A stretch of 64,000 nucleotides of DNA from UBA5314 sp040217815 (GCA_040217815.1 JBEHWI010000017.1:1-64000), one strand, 5' to 3'. Counted from the stretch's first letter, positions 48,509 through 58,098 are shown. The notes: generated by a model from the letters alone, not told the origin. A program made the numbers and translations.

Positions 48509-50050
48509 ATGAAAAAAAGGATTTGGGCTCTTGTGACCCTGTTTTTACTTGCCACCCTCCTCTCGACCGGAGGCGCCTGGGCTAAATCAAACAACGGCCA
48601 GGACAAGGGCAAGGGCAAGAAAGCAGAGTCCAGCCAGAGCAGCAGTGTAGACAGTGAGAATAGCCAAAATGGCCATGGCCACTCCAATAACGGAAACGGG
48701 CATAAAAAATTTTCCGACACCGAAGCGCACTGGGCTGCTGGAAGCATTGGCAGGATGACTGAAAAGGGCTTGTTTAGCGGGTATCCCGATGGCACCTTCA
48801 AGCCTGACCAGCCCATGACCCAGGTCGAAGCGGTTATCCTGGTGATGAACCTGGCCGGGGAAGACACAAGCACCGGTACTGATACGTCAGTGGATGAAGA
48901 GGATGAAGACCTGAATAAAGTGCCTTCCTGGGCACAGGATGCCGCTTCCCGGGCCGCCCATAAAGGGGTAATAAAACTCAACCGCTTCCACTCGCAGATG
49001 CAGTGTACCAGAGCTCAGACCGCCGTAATGCTGGCTATAGCCCTTGGTTTGGAGCCGGAAAAAACCGACGATATACCTTTTAAAGACGGAATTTTGCTCT
49101 CTTCTGAGGATGTGGGCTACATAATGGCCCTGTACCGCGAAGGCATAATTGTCGGCAGCAACGGTAATTTCAATCCCAACAGCGCGGTGACCCGGGCCCA
49201 GATGGCCTGTATGCTGGAACAAGCCCTGAAAGAACTGGAGCAGAACAAGGAGGTTGAATCGGTAACCCTCCCGGCCACCGCCCAGGTGGAAGCCGGTAAA
49301 TCAGTTGCCCTTACAGCTATGGTGAAGTATGCTGACGCTACCACTGATGACAAGGTTGTCTGGGCCAGCAGTGACACCACACTTGCAACAGTGGCGAACG
49401 GAGTGGTAACTGCGGTGCCTGGCAAGACCGGTACGGTCACCATAACGGCTGCGGCAGCGGCTGACAATACCAAATCAGCCTCATGTGTTGTAACCGTAAT
49501 GGCCAGCACTACCAAAGAAGTCACCTCAGTTACCCTGCCGGCCACTGCTCAGGTAGAAGCCGGTAAATCAGTTACCCTGACTGCAGTGGTGAAGTATGCT
49601 GACGCTACCACTGATGACAATGTTGTCTGGACCAGCAGTGACACCACGCTGGCGACAGTAGCGAACGGGGTAGTAACTGCAGTGGCTGGCAAGACCGGTA
49701 CGATCACTATAACGGCTGCGGCAGCGGCCGACAATACCAAATCAGCCTCATGTGTTGTAACCGTGGTTGCCAGTACTACCAAAGAAGTCACCTCAGTTAC
49801 CCTGCCGGCCACCGCTCAGGTAGAAGCGGGCAAAACGGTGGCCCTGGCGGCAGTGGTCAGTTATTCGGACAGCAGCACTGACAACAATGTAACCTGGACC
49901 AGCGGCGATACGACCCTGGCTACCGTCGATAACGGAGTGGTCACCGCTGTAGCCGGCAAAACCGGTACGGTTGCTATTACCGCCACGGCTGCAAGTGATG
50001 CGACTAAAGCAGCAGCGTGTGTTGTAACAGTTATTGCTGCCACTCCTTAA
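48509..50050 (+). CDS. S-layer homology protein with three near-identical Big_2 repeats
   Basis: 513 residues. Signal peptide (ALVTLFLLATLLSTGGAWA), a Ser/Asn/Gly/His-rich linker (27-70), three SLH motifs at about 72-245 (HWAAGSIGRMTEKGLFSGYP; a second with WAQDAASRAAHKGVI; a third with YIMALYREGIIVGSNGNF), then three Ig-like Big_2 domains of 89 residues. SLH at the N-terminus is the reverse order of the protein at 45598-47451. ATG follows AAAAAAGGAGGAAAGATTT. Surface-exposed, anchored to wall polymer. A terminator follows. Confidence 0.9.
   Translation: MKKRIWALVTLFLLATLLSTGGAWAKSNNGQDKGKGKKAESSQSSSVDSENSQNGHGHSNNGNGHKKFSDTEAHWAAGSIGRMTEKGLFSGYPDGTFKPDQPMTQVEAVILVMNLAGEDTSTGTDTSVDEEDEDLNKVPSWAQDAASRAAHKGVIKLNRFHSQMQCTRAQTAVMLAIALGLEPEKTDDIPFKDGILLSSEDVGYIMALYREGIIVGSNGNFNPNSAVTRAQMACMLEQALKELEQNKEVESVTLPATAQVEAGKSVALTAMVKYADATTDDKVVWASSDTTLATVANGVVTAVPGKTGTVTITAAAAADNTKSASCVVTVMASTTKEVTSVTLPATAQVEAGKSVTLTAVVKYADATTDDNVVWTSSDTTLATVANGVVTAVAGKTGTITITAAAAADNTKSASCVVTVVASTTKEVTSVTLPATAQVEAGKTVALAAVVSYSDSSTDNNVTWTSGDTTLATVDNGVVTAVAGKTGTVAITATAASDATKAAACVVTVIAATP
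49262..50040 (+). repeat. Three tandem 267-bp coding repeats
   Basis: Units begin at 49262, 49529 and 49796, each with GTAACCCT/GTTACCCT followed by GCCGGCCAC... and ending at a VTV... coding segment. Units 1 and 2 are almost identical in DNA (for example the ACCAAATCAGCCTCATGTGT stretch is shared), unit 3 is more diverged. Recent duplication or gene conversion is likely; copy number may vary between strains. Confidence 0.85.
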
Positions 50051-50103
50051 AGGAAATAGGTAATGGCAGGCCTTCCCGAGTGGTTGATATATAATCACTT
50101 AAA

Positions 50104-50136
50104 GCCGCATCCCGTTTAAAGGGATGCGGCCTTTTT
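50104..50136. terminator. Rho-independent terminator
   Basis: GCCGCATCCC and GGGATGCGGC form a ten-pair stem, followed by CTTTTTAAAT. It lies between the SLH gene and the convergent efflux operon. Confidence 0.85.
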
Positions 50137-50158
50137 AAATATTTTGGCAGTTTATTTA

Positions 50159-51331
50159 TTAGTCGCGGCGCAGTGCCTCAATGGGATCCAGGCGGGCAGC
50201 CCGGTTGGCGGGATATACTCCGAAAATCAAGCCGACCGCGGTAGAAAAACCGAAAGCCAGGCCGATGGTCCCCCATGATACCAGGGGAGGCCATTCAGCG
50301 ATTTTAGCCACTGCAAAGGCTCCTGAATAACCGATTATAGTTCCCAGCAAACCCCCAATTAAACACAGTACTATGGCTTCCACCAGGAATTGAATCAAAA
50401 CATCTCGGCGCCTGGCTCCCAGGGCCATTCGAATGCCTATTTCCCGGGTGCGATCACTGACCGAGACCAGCATGATGTTCATTACCCCTATGCCCCCTAC
50501 CAGGAGCGAAATCCCGGCGATGCTGCTAATAATTATACCGACGATGTCAAGGATTTGATTGACCTGGCGCAGGTTGCCCTGCATGCTCTCACTGGAATAA
50601 TGCTTGGGATTCTGGTGGCGCCGCTCCAGCACCTTGACCGTGGAATTCATAGCCTCGTCCACGGTTGTTTTGCTTACAGCGCTTCCGTACATGTAGAATA
50701 TCATTTCTATCCCACGCATATTGCTGATAAAAGAGAGGGGCACATAGCCGGATTTACTGCCACCTTCATCCAATTTGGACTCGACTTTTCTGACGACTCC
50801 CACCACCAGGGCACCGTCGCCTTCAATACTGACCTGCTGACCCAAAGGATCGGCTGCGCCGAATAGTTCCTGGGCGGCGTCTTCTTCCAGCACTATCACA
50901 TTCCGGCTGTTGACCTGGTCGTCTTCATTAATAAAACGTCCCGATTTCATTTCTATACTGCGAATGGATGCCATTTCAGATGTAGTTCCGGTTATGCTCA
51001 AGGATATTTCTTTGCGTGGACCGCGTACTTTGGGAGAAATGCTGTTTGCCGGGGCCAGGTATTTGACCTGCGGAACGGCTGATTTAATAACCTGAATATC
51101 GCTCATCTGGAAGTCTCCCGCGCGAAGGCCATCTCTGACATAAACCACAAATATATTGGTCCCGAATTTTTCCACCTCCGTGTTAAGAGCTGAGCGCCCC
51201 CCTTCGCCAATGGCGACCACGGCGATAACAGCAGCAATTCCAATCATTATACCCAGGGTTGTCAAAAGAGAACGCATTTTGCTTCCCTTAATATTTATCA
51301 GGGCCATCTTTAACAGTTCACCCAGGTTCAT
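50159..51331 (-). CDS. MacB/YknZ-like ABC permease
   Basis: 390 residues. One N-terminal membrane span (MRSLLTTLGIMIGIAAVIAVVA), a large extracytoplasmic MacB-type domain (about 45-270), and three C-terminal spans with the FtsX-like fold (GGIGVMNIMLVSVSDRTREI, IGIRMALGARRRDVLIQFLV). It matches the YknZ/MacB permease half. Works with the ATPase and adaptor encoded upstream; the start overlaps the ATPase stop by four bases. Likely exports or protects against peptides or toxins. Confidence 0.92.
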   Translation of the reverse strand: MNLGELLKMALINIKGSKMRSLLTTLGIMIGIAAVIAVVAIGEGGRSALNTEVEKFGTNIFVVYVRDGLRAGDFQMSDIQVIKSAVPQVKYLAPANSISPKVRGPRKEISLSITGTTSEMASIRSIEMKSGRFINEDDQVNSRNVIVLEEDAAQELFGAADPLGQQVSIEGDGALVVGVVRKVESKLDEGGSKSGYVPLSFISNMRGIEMIFYMYGSAVSKTTVDEAMNSTVKVLERRHQNPKHYSSESMQGNLRQVNQILDIVGIIISSIAGISLLVGGIGVMNIMLVSVSDRTREIGIRMALGARRRDVLIQFLVEAIVLCLIGGLLGTIIGYSGAFAVAKIAEWPPLVSWGTIGLAFGFSTAVGLIFGVYPANRAARLDPIEALRRD

Positions 51332-52065
51332 ATTACCGCCTCCCGGCTTTCCGGATGGGGTATAGAAAACAAGTTTTCTACCGGTGGCTGCTGCACTGCT
51401 TCATCGGATACCAGCAGGCCGTCGCTCAGGCGCAATATGCGCCCCGAGCACCTGGCTACCTCTGGCTCGTGGGTAACCAGAACTATAGTGGCCCCCTGCC
51501 GGTTCAGTTCCTGGAATACCCCCATGATTTCTTCACTGTTGCGCGTGTCCAGGGCTCCGGTGGGCTCATCAGCCAGTATAAGGGCCGGATCGTTTACCAG
51601 TGCCCGGGCTATGGCCACCCGCTGGTTTTGGCCCCCGGACAGTTCACTGGGACGGTGATGATAGCGATCCGCCAGTCCCATACGCTCCAAGGCCGCCATG
51701 GCCTTTTCCCTTCTGGCGGCAGGTTTTACACCGGCATAGATCATTGGGAGCTCTACATTCTCGAGGGCATTCAAACGGGGCAGGAGATTGAAGGCCTGAA
51801 ATACAAAACCGATTTTCTGGTTGCGAACCTTAGCCCGGCCGACCTCGTCAAGAGAGGAGGTTTCAATACCGTTGAGGCAGTAGGTTCCCTCCTTGGGGCT
51901 GTCTAAAAGCCCCAGCAGGTTCATCAAGGTCGACTTGCCCGAGCCCGATGCCCCCATGATGGACACGAATTGACCGGGTTCAACTGTGAAGGAAACACCC
52001 TGCAGGGCCAGAACCTGGATGCTTCCTGATATGTATTCTTTCTTTAGATTGCCTATTTTGATCAT
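51328..52065 (-). CDS. MacB/YknY-like ABC ATPase
   Basis: 245 residues, nucleotide-binding domain only. Walker A is GASGSGKSTLMN, then the FVFQAFNLLPRL Q-loop, the signature LSGGQNQRVAIARAL, Walker B LILADEPTGALD and H-loop VTHEPEVA. The sequence of the signature region is typical of the LolD/MacB/YknY group. It starts inside the end of the adaptor gene (four-base overlap), so the three genes form one tightly coupled operon. Confidence 0.93.
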   Translation of the reverse strand: MIKIGNLKKEYISGSIQVLALQGVSFTVEPGQFVSIMGASGSGKSTLMNLLGLLDSPKEGTYCLNGIETSSLDEVGRAKVRNQKIGFVFQAFNLLPRLNALENVELPMIYAGVKPAARREKAMAALERMGLADRYHHRPSELSGGQNQRVAIARALVNDPALILADEPTGALDTRNSEEIMGVFQELNRQGATIVLVTHEPEVARCSGRILRLSDGLLVSDEAVQQPPVENLFSIPHPESREAVI

Positions 52066-53357
52066 ACTTCCGCCTCCTCTGGCTGTAGCATAGCTTTTTG
52101 CCCCTCAATCAGGCTGGCGGCCGGGTTTTTAACCACTTCTTCGCCCTCCTGCAGTCCGGACAGCACAATATCTTTTAATTCATTGCCACGCTGTATTTCT
52201 ATTGCCCGTTTTTCCAGAATGCCGTTTTTCAATACCCACACCGTCTTCTTTCCCTGGTCATCAACAATGGCTTCGCTAGGAACGGTCAAAACTTCTTTGA
52301 GCACCATGGTTTTAATGGTAAGGTTTACAGAATAACCAAATTTAAGCCGGCTGCACTCCCCGGTGAGTTTAATCTGGACCGGTATTTTAGCTACACTCGT
52401 GCTGCTGTTTTGACTTTTTTCCATTACCGCAGCACCCCCAACCCGGGAAATGGCCCCTTCAAAGTTTTCACCGGGCAGGGCGATGCTGGTTACCCCTACC
52501 GTCTGGCCTTCCTTAAGCTCTCCCGCATCCACCTCGTTAACCCGGGCTGTAACCTGTAATTTGCTGTCTTCTGCCAAAACCAGGATCTCAGTTCCTTCCT
52601 GAACCCGGTCTCCCTCTTTAGAACTGACCGAAACTACAACACCGTCAAACCCGGCGGTAAGGGTGCCCAGATCCAGACGCTCCTTGGCCAGGGCAGCTTC
52701 CTGACGGGCCAGATCGGCCTGGCTCGTCAGGGCTTGCACCTGTTTTTGGGAGGCGGATTGTTCTTTTTTAACCCGGGCTTCTTCAAAGGTAGTCAGGCTT
52801 CTTTGCATATCAGCTTCGGCTGTTTCCAACTCTTCCTGGTTTACAGCGCCTGCTTCATAAAGGGCTTTAACTCGTTCATAGTGGTTCTTGGCTTTGTTGT
52901 AAGCGGCCTGGGCTTCGTTAAGTTGCTGCTGGTCATTGCTGGCCCGGGCTTTAGCCAGATCGGCCTCTTTACCGGCCAGGTTGGAAAGGGCTTCTTGATA
53001 GCGGCGTTCCAGCTCCAGGGTGTCCAGGCGGCCCAGAACATCACCCTTTTTTACACGGTCGCCGGCTTTAACCTTCAATTCCATAAGAGTGCTTTCCACC
53101 GACGAGAAGAAGGTGTGCTGATTCTCCGCTTCCAGGCTCCCGCTGGTGAAAACAACTCTTTCCAAGTCTTGTTTTTGGACTTTGGCAGTTTTTACTCTGG
53201 CGGCATTACCGTCGCCGCCGGCCAGTGAGAAGAAGCTGGTCAGGGCAATAGTTATAAAGACAACGATGATGGCGGCTTTTTTCCAGCGCGATAGGACCTT
53301 GAATCTATTCCATAGCCCGGCCCCGGTTTCCCTAATTTTTTGGGTGATTTTAAACAT
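52062..53357 (-). CDS. Efflux adaptor protein (YknX/MacA-like)
   Basis: 431 residues. One N-terminal membrane anchor (KKAAIIVVFITIALTSFFSLA), then a lipoyl/barrel-sandwich half-motif (VKAGDRVKKGDVLGRLD), a long alpha-helical hairpin coiled coil (about 110-215), the second lipoyl half (AGFDGVVVSVSSKEGDRVQE) and beta-barrel plus membrane-proximal domains. This is the RND/MacA adaptor fold, here in a Gram-positive as in B. subtilis YknX. First gene of the operon; ATG follows AAAAGGAGCATAGATT. Confidence 0.92.
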   Translation of the reverse strand: MFKITQKIRETGAGLWNRFKVLSRWKKAAIIVVFITIALTSFFSLAGGDGNAARVKTAKVQKQDLERVVFTSGSLEAENQHTFFSSVESTLMELKVKAGDRVKKGDVLGRLDTLELERRYQEALSNLAGKEADLAKARASNDQQQLNEAQAAYNKAKNHYERVKALYEAGAVNQEELETAEADMQRSLTTFEEARVKKEQSASQKQVQALTSQADLARQEAALAKERLDLGTLTAGFDGVVVSVSSKEGDRVQEGTEILVLAEDSKLQVTARVNEVDAGELKEGQTVGVTSIALPGENFEGAISRVGGAAVMEKSQNSSTSVAKIPVQIKLTGECSRLKFGYSVNLTIKTMVLKEVLTVPSEAIVDDQGKKTVWVLKNGILEKRAIEIQRGNELKDIVLSGLQEGEEVVKNPAASLIEGQKAMLQPEEAEV

Positions 53358-53591
53358 AATCTATGCTCCTTTTAGAAACGTCTCCTATACTAAGAACGAA
53401 TTGTAAAGGAAATTCCATACAGATTGTATTAAAAAAATGTGAATAAATAATGAAGATATTCCTAAATTTACCGAAAGCGTTTCTATACTTGCCAGTGAGC
53501 CAGTTTGCTCTATAATTGGGTTAAGAATCTTGTCTACCTGGATAGAAAAATGGTGTTTAAAACGCCGGCTGCTTGAGAGGCATGGGGGATA

Positions 53592-54689
53592 ATGGACAGC
53601 AAGGACTATGACGAAGTATACATGGACAATTTAAAAAGAGAGGCCTACTTCGATGTCGTCACCGGTGTCCTTAAATGGGATGATGTCAGCCCGATCCTGG
53701 TGGGCGCCGAGGATTACCTGAGGCTGCGCCGCAAAGGCGTTGAAATTTTAAACAAGTGGTCCAGACGCTTGCGGGGTATGCGCGGGCTTAAAAAAAGTTT
53801 GATGGGGCGGGGGATGTTAATGATAAATGATAAGCAAATAAGTTCGGAAAAGATCAGCCAAGAATTCGCAGCCCTTGACTATATCTGCGATGAGGAAATA
53901 GCGGAAGCGGTCTATTTCAGCATACTTTTGAAAAAACCGCTGCTCATAGAAGGTGAACCGGGGGTTGGGAAAACCGAGATCGCCAAGGTGCTGGCGGCCA
54001 TGCTGGGCAGTGAACTGATTCGCCTGCAGTGTTATGAAGGGCTCGACGAAAACAAAGCCCTTTATGAATGGAATTATCAGAAACAGCTTCTCTTCATCCA
54101 GGGCCAGGGGAGGGCGGTGGAAGACGTCTTTGGCGAAGAGTTTTTAATGGTCAGGCCTTTGATGAAGGCCATACTTGCAGAGGGGATGCCTCCGGTTTTG
54201 TTGATCGATGAGATTGACAAGGCGGATGAAGAATTCGAAGCCTTCTTGCTGGAAGTCCTTTCCGACTTCCAGATCTCCATACCGGAGTTCGGCACGATAA
54301 AAGCCCGGACCATACCCCTGATCGTTATTACCAACAACGACGTCCGGGAGCTGACCAATGCCTTGAAACGCAGGTGTATTTACCTGTATATAGACTACCC
54401 GTCTATTGAAAAGGAGAGGGACATTCTGCTCAAGAAGGTGCCGGAGATAAAGCCTACTGTCGCCCTGCAGATCGCCCAGGCCATGAATAACCTGCGTTCC
54501 AAACCGGATCTGCTGAAAAAGCCCAGCATTGCAGAGGGAATTGATTTTGCCCGGGCGGCCACCCTGGAAGGTATTGATGAGATAACTGACGATGTCGTTA
54601 AACGCTTTTTACCCACCTTGTTAAAGAATAGAGACGATATAGCCATGATGCGCAAGGGGGGCCAGATTACATGGCTTGGCGGAATTTAA
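53592..54689 (+). CDS. MoxR-type AAA+ ATPase (CoxD-like)
   Basis: 365 residues. The first 85 residues are a non-conserved basic region. The AAA+ core has Walker A GEPGVGKTEIAKVLA, Walker B VLLIDEIDKADEEFEAFLLE, sensor 1 VITNNDVRELTNALKRRC and the Arg finger nearby. MoxR ATPases paired with a VWA protein act as chaperones; CoxD/CoxE mature the molybdenum-copper site of CO dehydrogenase. The partner gene overlaps by 19 bases. ATG follows GAGAGGCATGGGGGATA. Confidence 0.88.
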   Translation: MDSKDYDEVYMDNLKREAYFDVVTGVLKWDDVSPILVGAEDYLRLRRKGVEILNKWSRRLRGMRGLKKSLMGRGMLMINDKQISSEKISQEFAALDYICDEEIAEAVYFSILLKKPLLIEGEPGVGKTEIAKVLAAMLGSELIRLQCYEGLDENKALYEWNYQKQLLFIQGQGRAVEDVFGEEFLMVRPLMKAILAEGMPPVLLIDEIDKADEEFEAFLLEVLSDFQISIPEFGTIKARTIPLIVITNNDVRELTNALKRRCIYLYIDYPSIEKERDILLKKVPEIKPTVALQIAQAMNNLRSKPDLLKKPSIAEGIDFARAATLEGIDEITDDVVKRFLPTLLKNRDDIAMMRKGGQITWLGGI

Positions 54690-55624
54690 AGTCATTTTTC
54701 TTCTATCGTCTTAAAAAGCGCTTAAAAGGGCTTGGCCAGGGGCGCCTTCAAAAGCGCACCAATCGGGAGGCCAAAGGTAAAAGGCCCGACGAGCAGAATC
54801 TGGGGGATCATGACTACCAGACTGAACTTGCCATGGAGCTGATTCGCCACCGGCAGATGGAACCGGGCGGACAGCTGCAAGCCGGTATGGATGGAGGCAA
54901 AAACAGCGACTGGATTCCCGACGATATTGATCTGGGCCCCACCTCGGAAACGGGCCGGCTCATCAGAAAACTGGTTACCAATATATCCCGGAGAAGAAAG
55001 AAAGGGCACAAACGTAAAATTATAAACGTCCGCACTACTATCCACCGCAACATGCACCATGGCGGAGCCATGCTGAAGATGTCCTGGCAGATGAAAAAAC
55101 CGGTTACTCCCCGGGTGGTGCTCATTATGGACACCTCGTCATCAATGCTGCCCAGCGCCAAGATGATGCTGCAATTTCTCTATGCCCTGAAAAAGGAACT
55201 GAGAAAAATCGAGGTGTTTATTTTCGGCAACCAGCTGAACTATGTCACACCCTATTTAAACCAGGATTTTGAGCACCTGCTAAAAGACCTGAGCCAGCTG
55301 CCGCAATGGAACTATGGCGGGACCGAGCTGTGGCGCCCTTTGAGCCAACTGCGGGAAGGCTACTCACACCTGCTCACTTCCCGCACGGTGGTCATAATCA
55401 TGACCGATTGCCAGTTCTACGAAAAGTTCTTTGCCCTGGCGCCCCTGGAGAGGCTGCGCCGCAAGGTAAAGCGTCTATATCTATTCAATCCCCATCCTCA
55501 GACCCGGGACATCACCGACAAATACTACCAGGAGACCATAAACACCTTTAAAACCGTGGTTGATCACATGTTCTACACTCGTACCATCCACGAGGTGGCC
55601 CTGACCCTGCGCCAGATAATGTAA
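54671..55624 (+). CDS. VWA-domain protein (CoxE-like)
   Basis: 317 residues. A basic N-terminal part (about 1-130), then a von Willebrand A domain with the MIDAS motif LIMDTSSSMLPSAK (DxSxS), a Thr in GGTELWRPL and Asp in IMTDCQFYEKF. The layout is the 'VWA containing CoxE-like' family. It is translationally coupled with the MoxR ATPase. A client enzyme is not encoded beside it; the molybdenum hydroxylase at 16.4-19.8 kb is the only molybdenum enzyme in the window. Confidence 0.88.
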   Translation: MAWRNLKSFFFYRLKKRLKGLGQGRLQKRTNREAKGKRPDEQNLGDHDYQTELAMELIRHRQMEPGGQLQAGMDGGKNSDWIPDDIDLGPTSETGRLIRKLVTNISRRRKKGHKRKIINVRTTIHRNMHHGGAMLKMSWQMKKPVTPRVVLIMDTSSSMLPSAKMMLQFLYALKKELRKIEVFIFGNQLNYVTPYLNQDFEHLLKDLSQLPQWNYGGTELWRPLSQLREGYSHLLTSRTVVIIMTDCQFYEKFFALAPLERLRRKVKRLYLFNPHPQTRDITDKYYQETINTFKTVVDHMFYTRTIHEVALTLRQIM

Positions 55625-55629
55625 GCGTT

Positions 55630-56019
55630 CTACTTTTTCCGGGACACCCGGCCGCTCACAATCGAAACCAGTTCATCTTTGCTGTCCCTAACTTCCACCC
55701 GGTACAGACCAGTCCGGCCGGTAAGGTTTTCTTCCCGGGCGGTGGCGGTTAAAAATTCACCTTCGCGGGTGGCTTTGAGGTAAGAAATGTGTACATCAAG
55801 GGCCACGGCCATTGGACCATGGGAGTTGCTGGCAGCCGCCATAGCTATATCAGCAAGGGTAAATAGGGTCCCACCGTGGGTGATTCCCACCCCGTTCAGC
55901 AATTCCGGCTTGACCGTCATTGTGGTTACGGCGTAACCGGGCCGGGCTTCGACCAGGGTTATCCCCAGGTATTTTCCCAGGGCGTCTCTTCTAACAGCCA
56001 GATCTTCGTCATTGATCAT
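55630..56019 (-). CDS. PaaI-type hotdog thioesterase
   Basis: 129 residues. The hotdog fold of the PaaI/YdiI group is shown by NGVGITHGGTLFTLADIAMAAA (the HGG motif with catalytic Asp downstream) and AVALDVHISYLKATREGEFL. Hydrolyses acyl-CoA thioesters, often phenylacetyl-CoA-like or short acyl groups. ATG follows GGAGCGACAGAA. It is convergent with the CoxE-like gene, only five bases apart, with no terminator between. Confidence 0.92.
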   Translation of the reverse strand: MINDEDLAVRRDALGKYLGITLVEARPGYAVTTMTVKPELLNGVGITHGGTLFTLADIAMAAASNSHGPMAVALDVHISYLKATREGEFLTATAREENLTGRTGLYRVEVRDSKDELVSIVSGRVSRKK

Positions 56020-56164
56020 TTCTGTCGCTCCTACATATAAGTTATGGGGATGATCGGCATCCTTCTTAATAATATAGGATTGTAACAGGTGCGTAAAACA
56101 TTAGAATGCCAGAAGATGTGAATAACGCGGCCGGCAAAATGCGGGCCGCGTCAAGCGTCCTCAA

Positions 56165-56833
56165 TTAATTGGTGAACCACTGGGTTACGTAGAGGTAATT
56201 ACCGCTCCGATAAAATCCCAGACCCAACTTGCCAAAAACAGGGTTTAAGATGTTGTTCCTGTGACCAGGCGAGTTCATAAAGGCTTCATGGGCACCCTTT
56301 ACACTAGTGTGCATGGCTATGTTTTCAGCGGCGGCGCCATAGTTTATCCCCAGGTTGTCCATCATAGCAAACGGGCTGCCATAGGTAGGTGAAGTGTGAT
56401 TAAAATAACCGTTTATCGCCATATCGGCAGATTTTTGATAAGCACCATTGCACAGCGATGGGTCCAGGATCAGGGGAGGCGCATTGACTTTGGCCCGCTC
56501 TGCATTAATATAGCCAAGCATCTCTTGCTGCATTGAACCGGCGGTCAATTCTACGGTTGGGGCAGGCGGCTCCGGGGCAGGTGCAGGCGTGGGAAGAGAA
56601 GGAAATGAAGCCGGCAAGCTGTTCGCCTGGCTCCCGGTTAATATTATTTTGAGGATCAGGCCGGATGAACCCAGGTAGATTTGGGCGTTGGTCAGCCTCA
56701 AAACGCGCGCGGTTTGGTTCCCATCGCATTTTAATATCTGGAAATTAGAAGCTATCTCGCCTGCGGCCAGGGCTTGTCCCGCACCAGCCAGGGCAAGGAA
56801 TAGTACTAAAACAACGCTAAAACACTTTTTCAT
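56165..56833 (-). CDS. Secreted CAP/SCP-domain protein (YkwD-like)
   Basis: 222 residues. Signal peptide (CFSVVLVLFLALAGAGQALA), a region to about residue 75 of unknown type, a Pro-rich linker, and a CAP domain: EMLGYINAERAKVNAPPLIL, GYFNHTSPTYGSPFAMMDNL, AAENIAMHTSVKGAHEAFMN and SPGHRNNILNPVFGKLGLGF (SPGHRxNI motif). Spore-coat SafA-like and YkwD proteins share this domain; function unknown. ATG follows CAAGGAGGTACAAAACC. Divergent from the M15 peptidase. Confidence 0.92.
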   Translation of the reverse strand: MKKCFSVVLVLFLALAGAGQALAAGEIASNFQILKCDGNQTARVLRLTNAQIYLGSSGLILKIILTGSQANSLPASFPSLPTPAPAPEPPAPTVELTAGSMQQEMLGYINAERAKVNAPPLILDPSLCNGAYQKSADMAINGYFNHTSPTYGSPFAMMDNLGINYGAAAENIAMHTSVKGAHEAFMNSPGHRNNILNPVFGKLGLGFYRSGNYLYVTQWFTN

Positions 56834-56971
56834 GGTTTTGTACCTCCTTGTCCCTAACTTACCTTATACCTGCCATGGAATCCAGTTGATAATTATTCCA
56901 GCCAGCTCACAATCGAGTGCCAGCCCACCAATAAAGGAGGCTGATGCCATTGACGGAAAAAGTAACCGGTA

Positions 56972-57000
56972 GGGGTTAGTACCTTAACCGAGACTAATCC
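56972..57000. promoter_or_regulatory. Inverted repeat in the divergent promoter region
   Basis: GGGGTTAGT and ACTAATCCC, an imperfect inverted repeat around 11 bases, lie midway between the CAP gene (minus) and the M15 peptidase gene (plus). It could be an operator or a short stem; nothing else in the 307-base gap stands out. Confidence 0.3.
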
Positions 57001-57140
57001 CTGTAAATAGGTATATTCCTATTCTTTCCTTTGACGACGTTTTGCTGTAATAGCTAGAATTGTATGTAATTAGAAGAAAACCCGGATCCATCAACTGCTT
57101 ACCGGGTTGCAGGGACAGGTTCATTTCATGGAGGAAACAT

Positions 57141-58046
57141 ATGAAGAAAAAACGATCATGGATAGCGGCCGTTACGGTCGTAATGCTCATTGTAATCGGA
57201 GGTCTGTTTTATTACCTGGATAAGCCCTATGGACAGAATGAAAAAATAGCAGCAGATAGTACAACCAGTCAGGAATTGATCAACAACCCGTCAACGTCTC
57301 CGGCCAGCCAGAATGCCTTGTCGGGTGGGACAAGCCCTGAATCCCAACAGGCTGCCGACCATCCAAACGGACTGAACCAGGATGCAGCAAAGGAACAGCA
57401 AGACAGTGCTGATAGTACATACGACAAAGGGAGCGAATCCAATAAACCCGGGGTAAGCCAAACTGCATCCGATCCTGGGCAAACCGCGCGGGAAGGCCAG
57501 GAGAATGTCCAGGCGCTTGAAAAAACTACGGTGGTAGACAATCCCTCCCGGTCGGGCAGCATCTATAACCGGCTCAGCCCCAGCAAGGGAATCTATGGAC
57601 AATTCCGCTACCGTGATATAGGAGGAGGCAGAATCGAGATAGATCCGCAGTGGGTGGCGCAGAATATAGTAACTATCACCCTGCCCGGTTTAAACCGTAA
57701 CGTACAGGTGAACCGGGCGGCTAAAGACAAGTTTATCAAAGCGTTTAACTATATTAAAAACGGCACTGTAATGGTAAACGGAAGGGAAGTCTCCCTGTTA
57801 AGCCTGATTAAAACCATGGACGGCACATTCGTTAGCCGGCATGTAAACTGGAATTCTTCCAATGGACTCAGCAACCATTCCTGGGGAACCGCTATCGACA
57901 TAAATGCTTCCAGTCACTTTGGCTATGTTTCCCCTGGTGAAACCGATGATCCCAATCTGATCCTCTGGGAAAAGGCCTTCAAACCAGCCGGTTTTAGCTG
58001 GGGAAACAGCTATTCCGATTCCATGCATTTCGAACTGCTGAATTAG
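57141..58046 (+). CDS. Membrane-anchored M15-family D,D-carboxypeptidase (VanY-like)
   Basis: 301 residues. N-terminal anchor (SWIAAVTVVMLIVIGGLFYYL), a Ser/Gln/Asp-rich linker to about residue 145, and an M15_4 domain. The zinc ligands are in GLSNHSWGTAIDINAS (HxxxxxxD) and SDSMHFEL (final His), with WEKAFKPAGFSWG between. The family cleaves D-Ala or endolysin bonds in peptidoglycan. ATG 57141 is preceded by GGAGGAAACAT; a frame opening at 57060 lacks a site. Terminator at 58099-58126. Confidence 0.92.
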   Translation: MKKKRSWIAAVTVVMLIVIGGLFYYLDKPYGQNEKIAADSTTSQELINNPSTSPASQNALSGGTSPESQQAADHPNGLNQDAAKEQQDSADSTYDKGSESNKPGVSQTASDPGQTAREGQENVQALEKTTVVDNPSRSGSIYNRLSPSKGIYGQFRYRDIGGGRIEIDPQWVAQNIVTITLPGLNRNVQVNRAAKDKFIKAFNYIKNGTVMVNGREVSLLSLIKTMDGTFVSRHVNWNSSNGLSNHSWGTAIDINASSHFGYVSPGETDDPNLILWEKAFKPAGFSWGNSYSDSMHFELLN

Positions 58047-58098
58047 GTAGCTGTGCAAATTTAAAAAACGAGGCTAAAAGCCCAACAAATGCGAAAAA

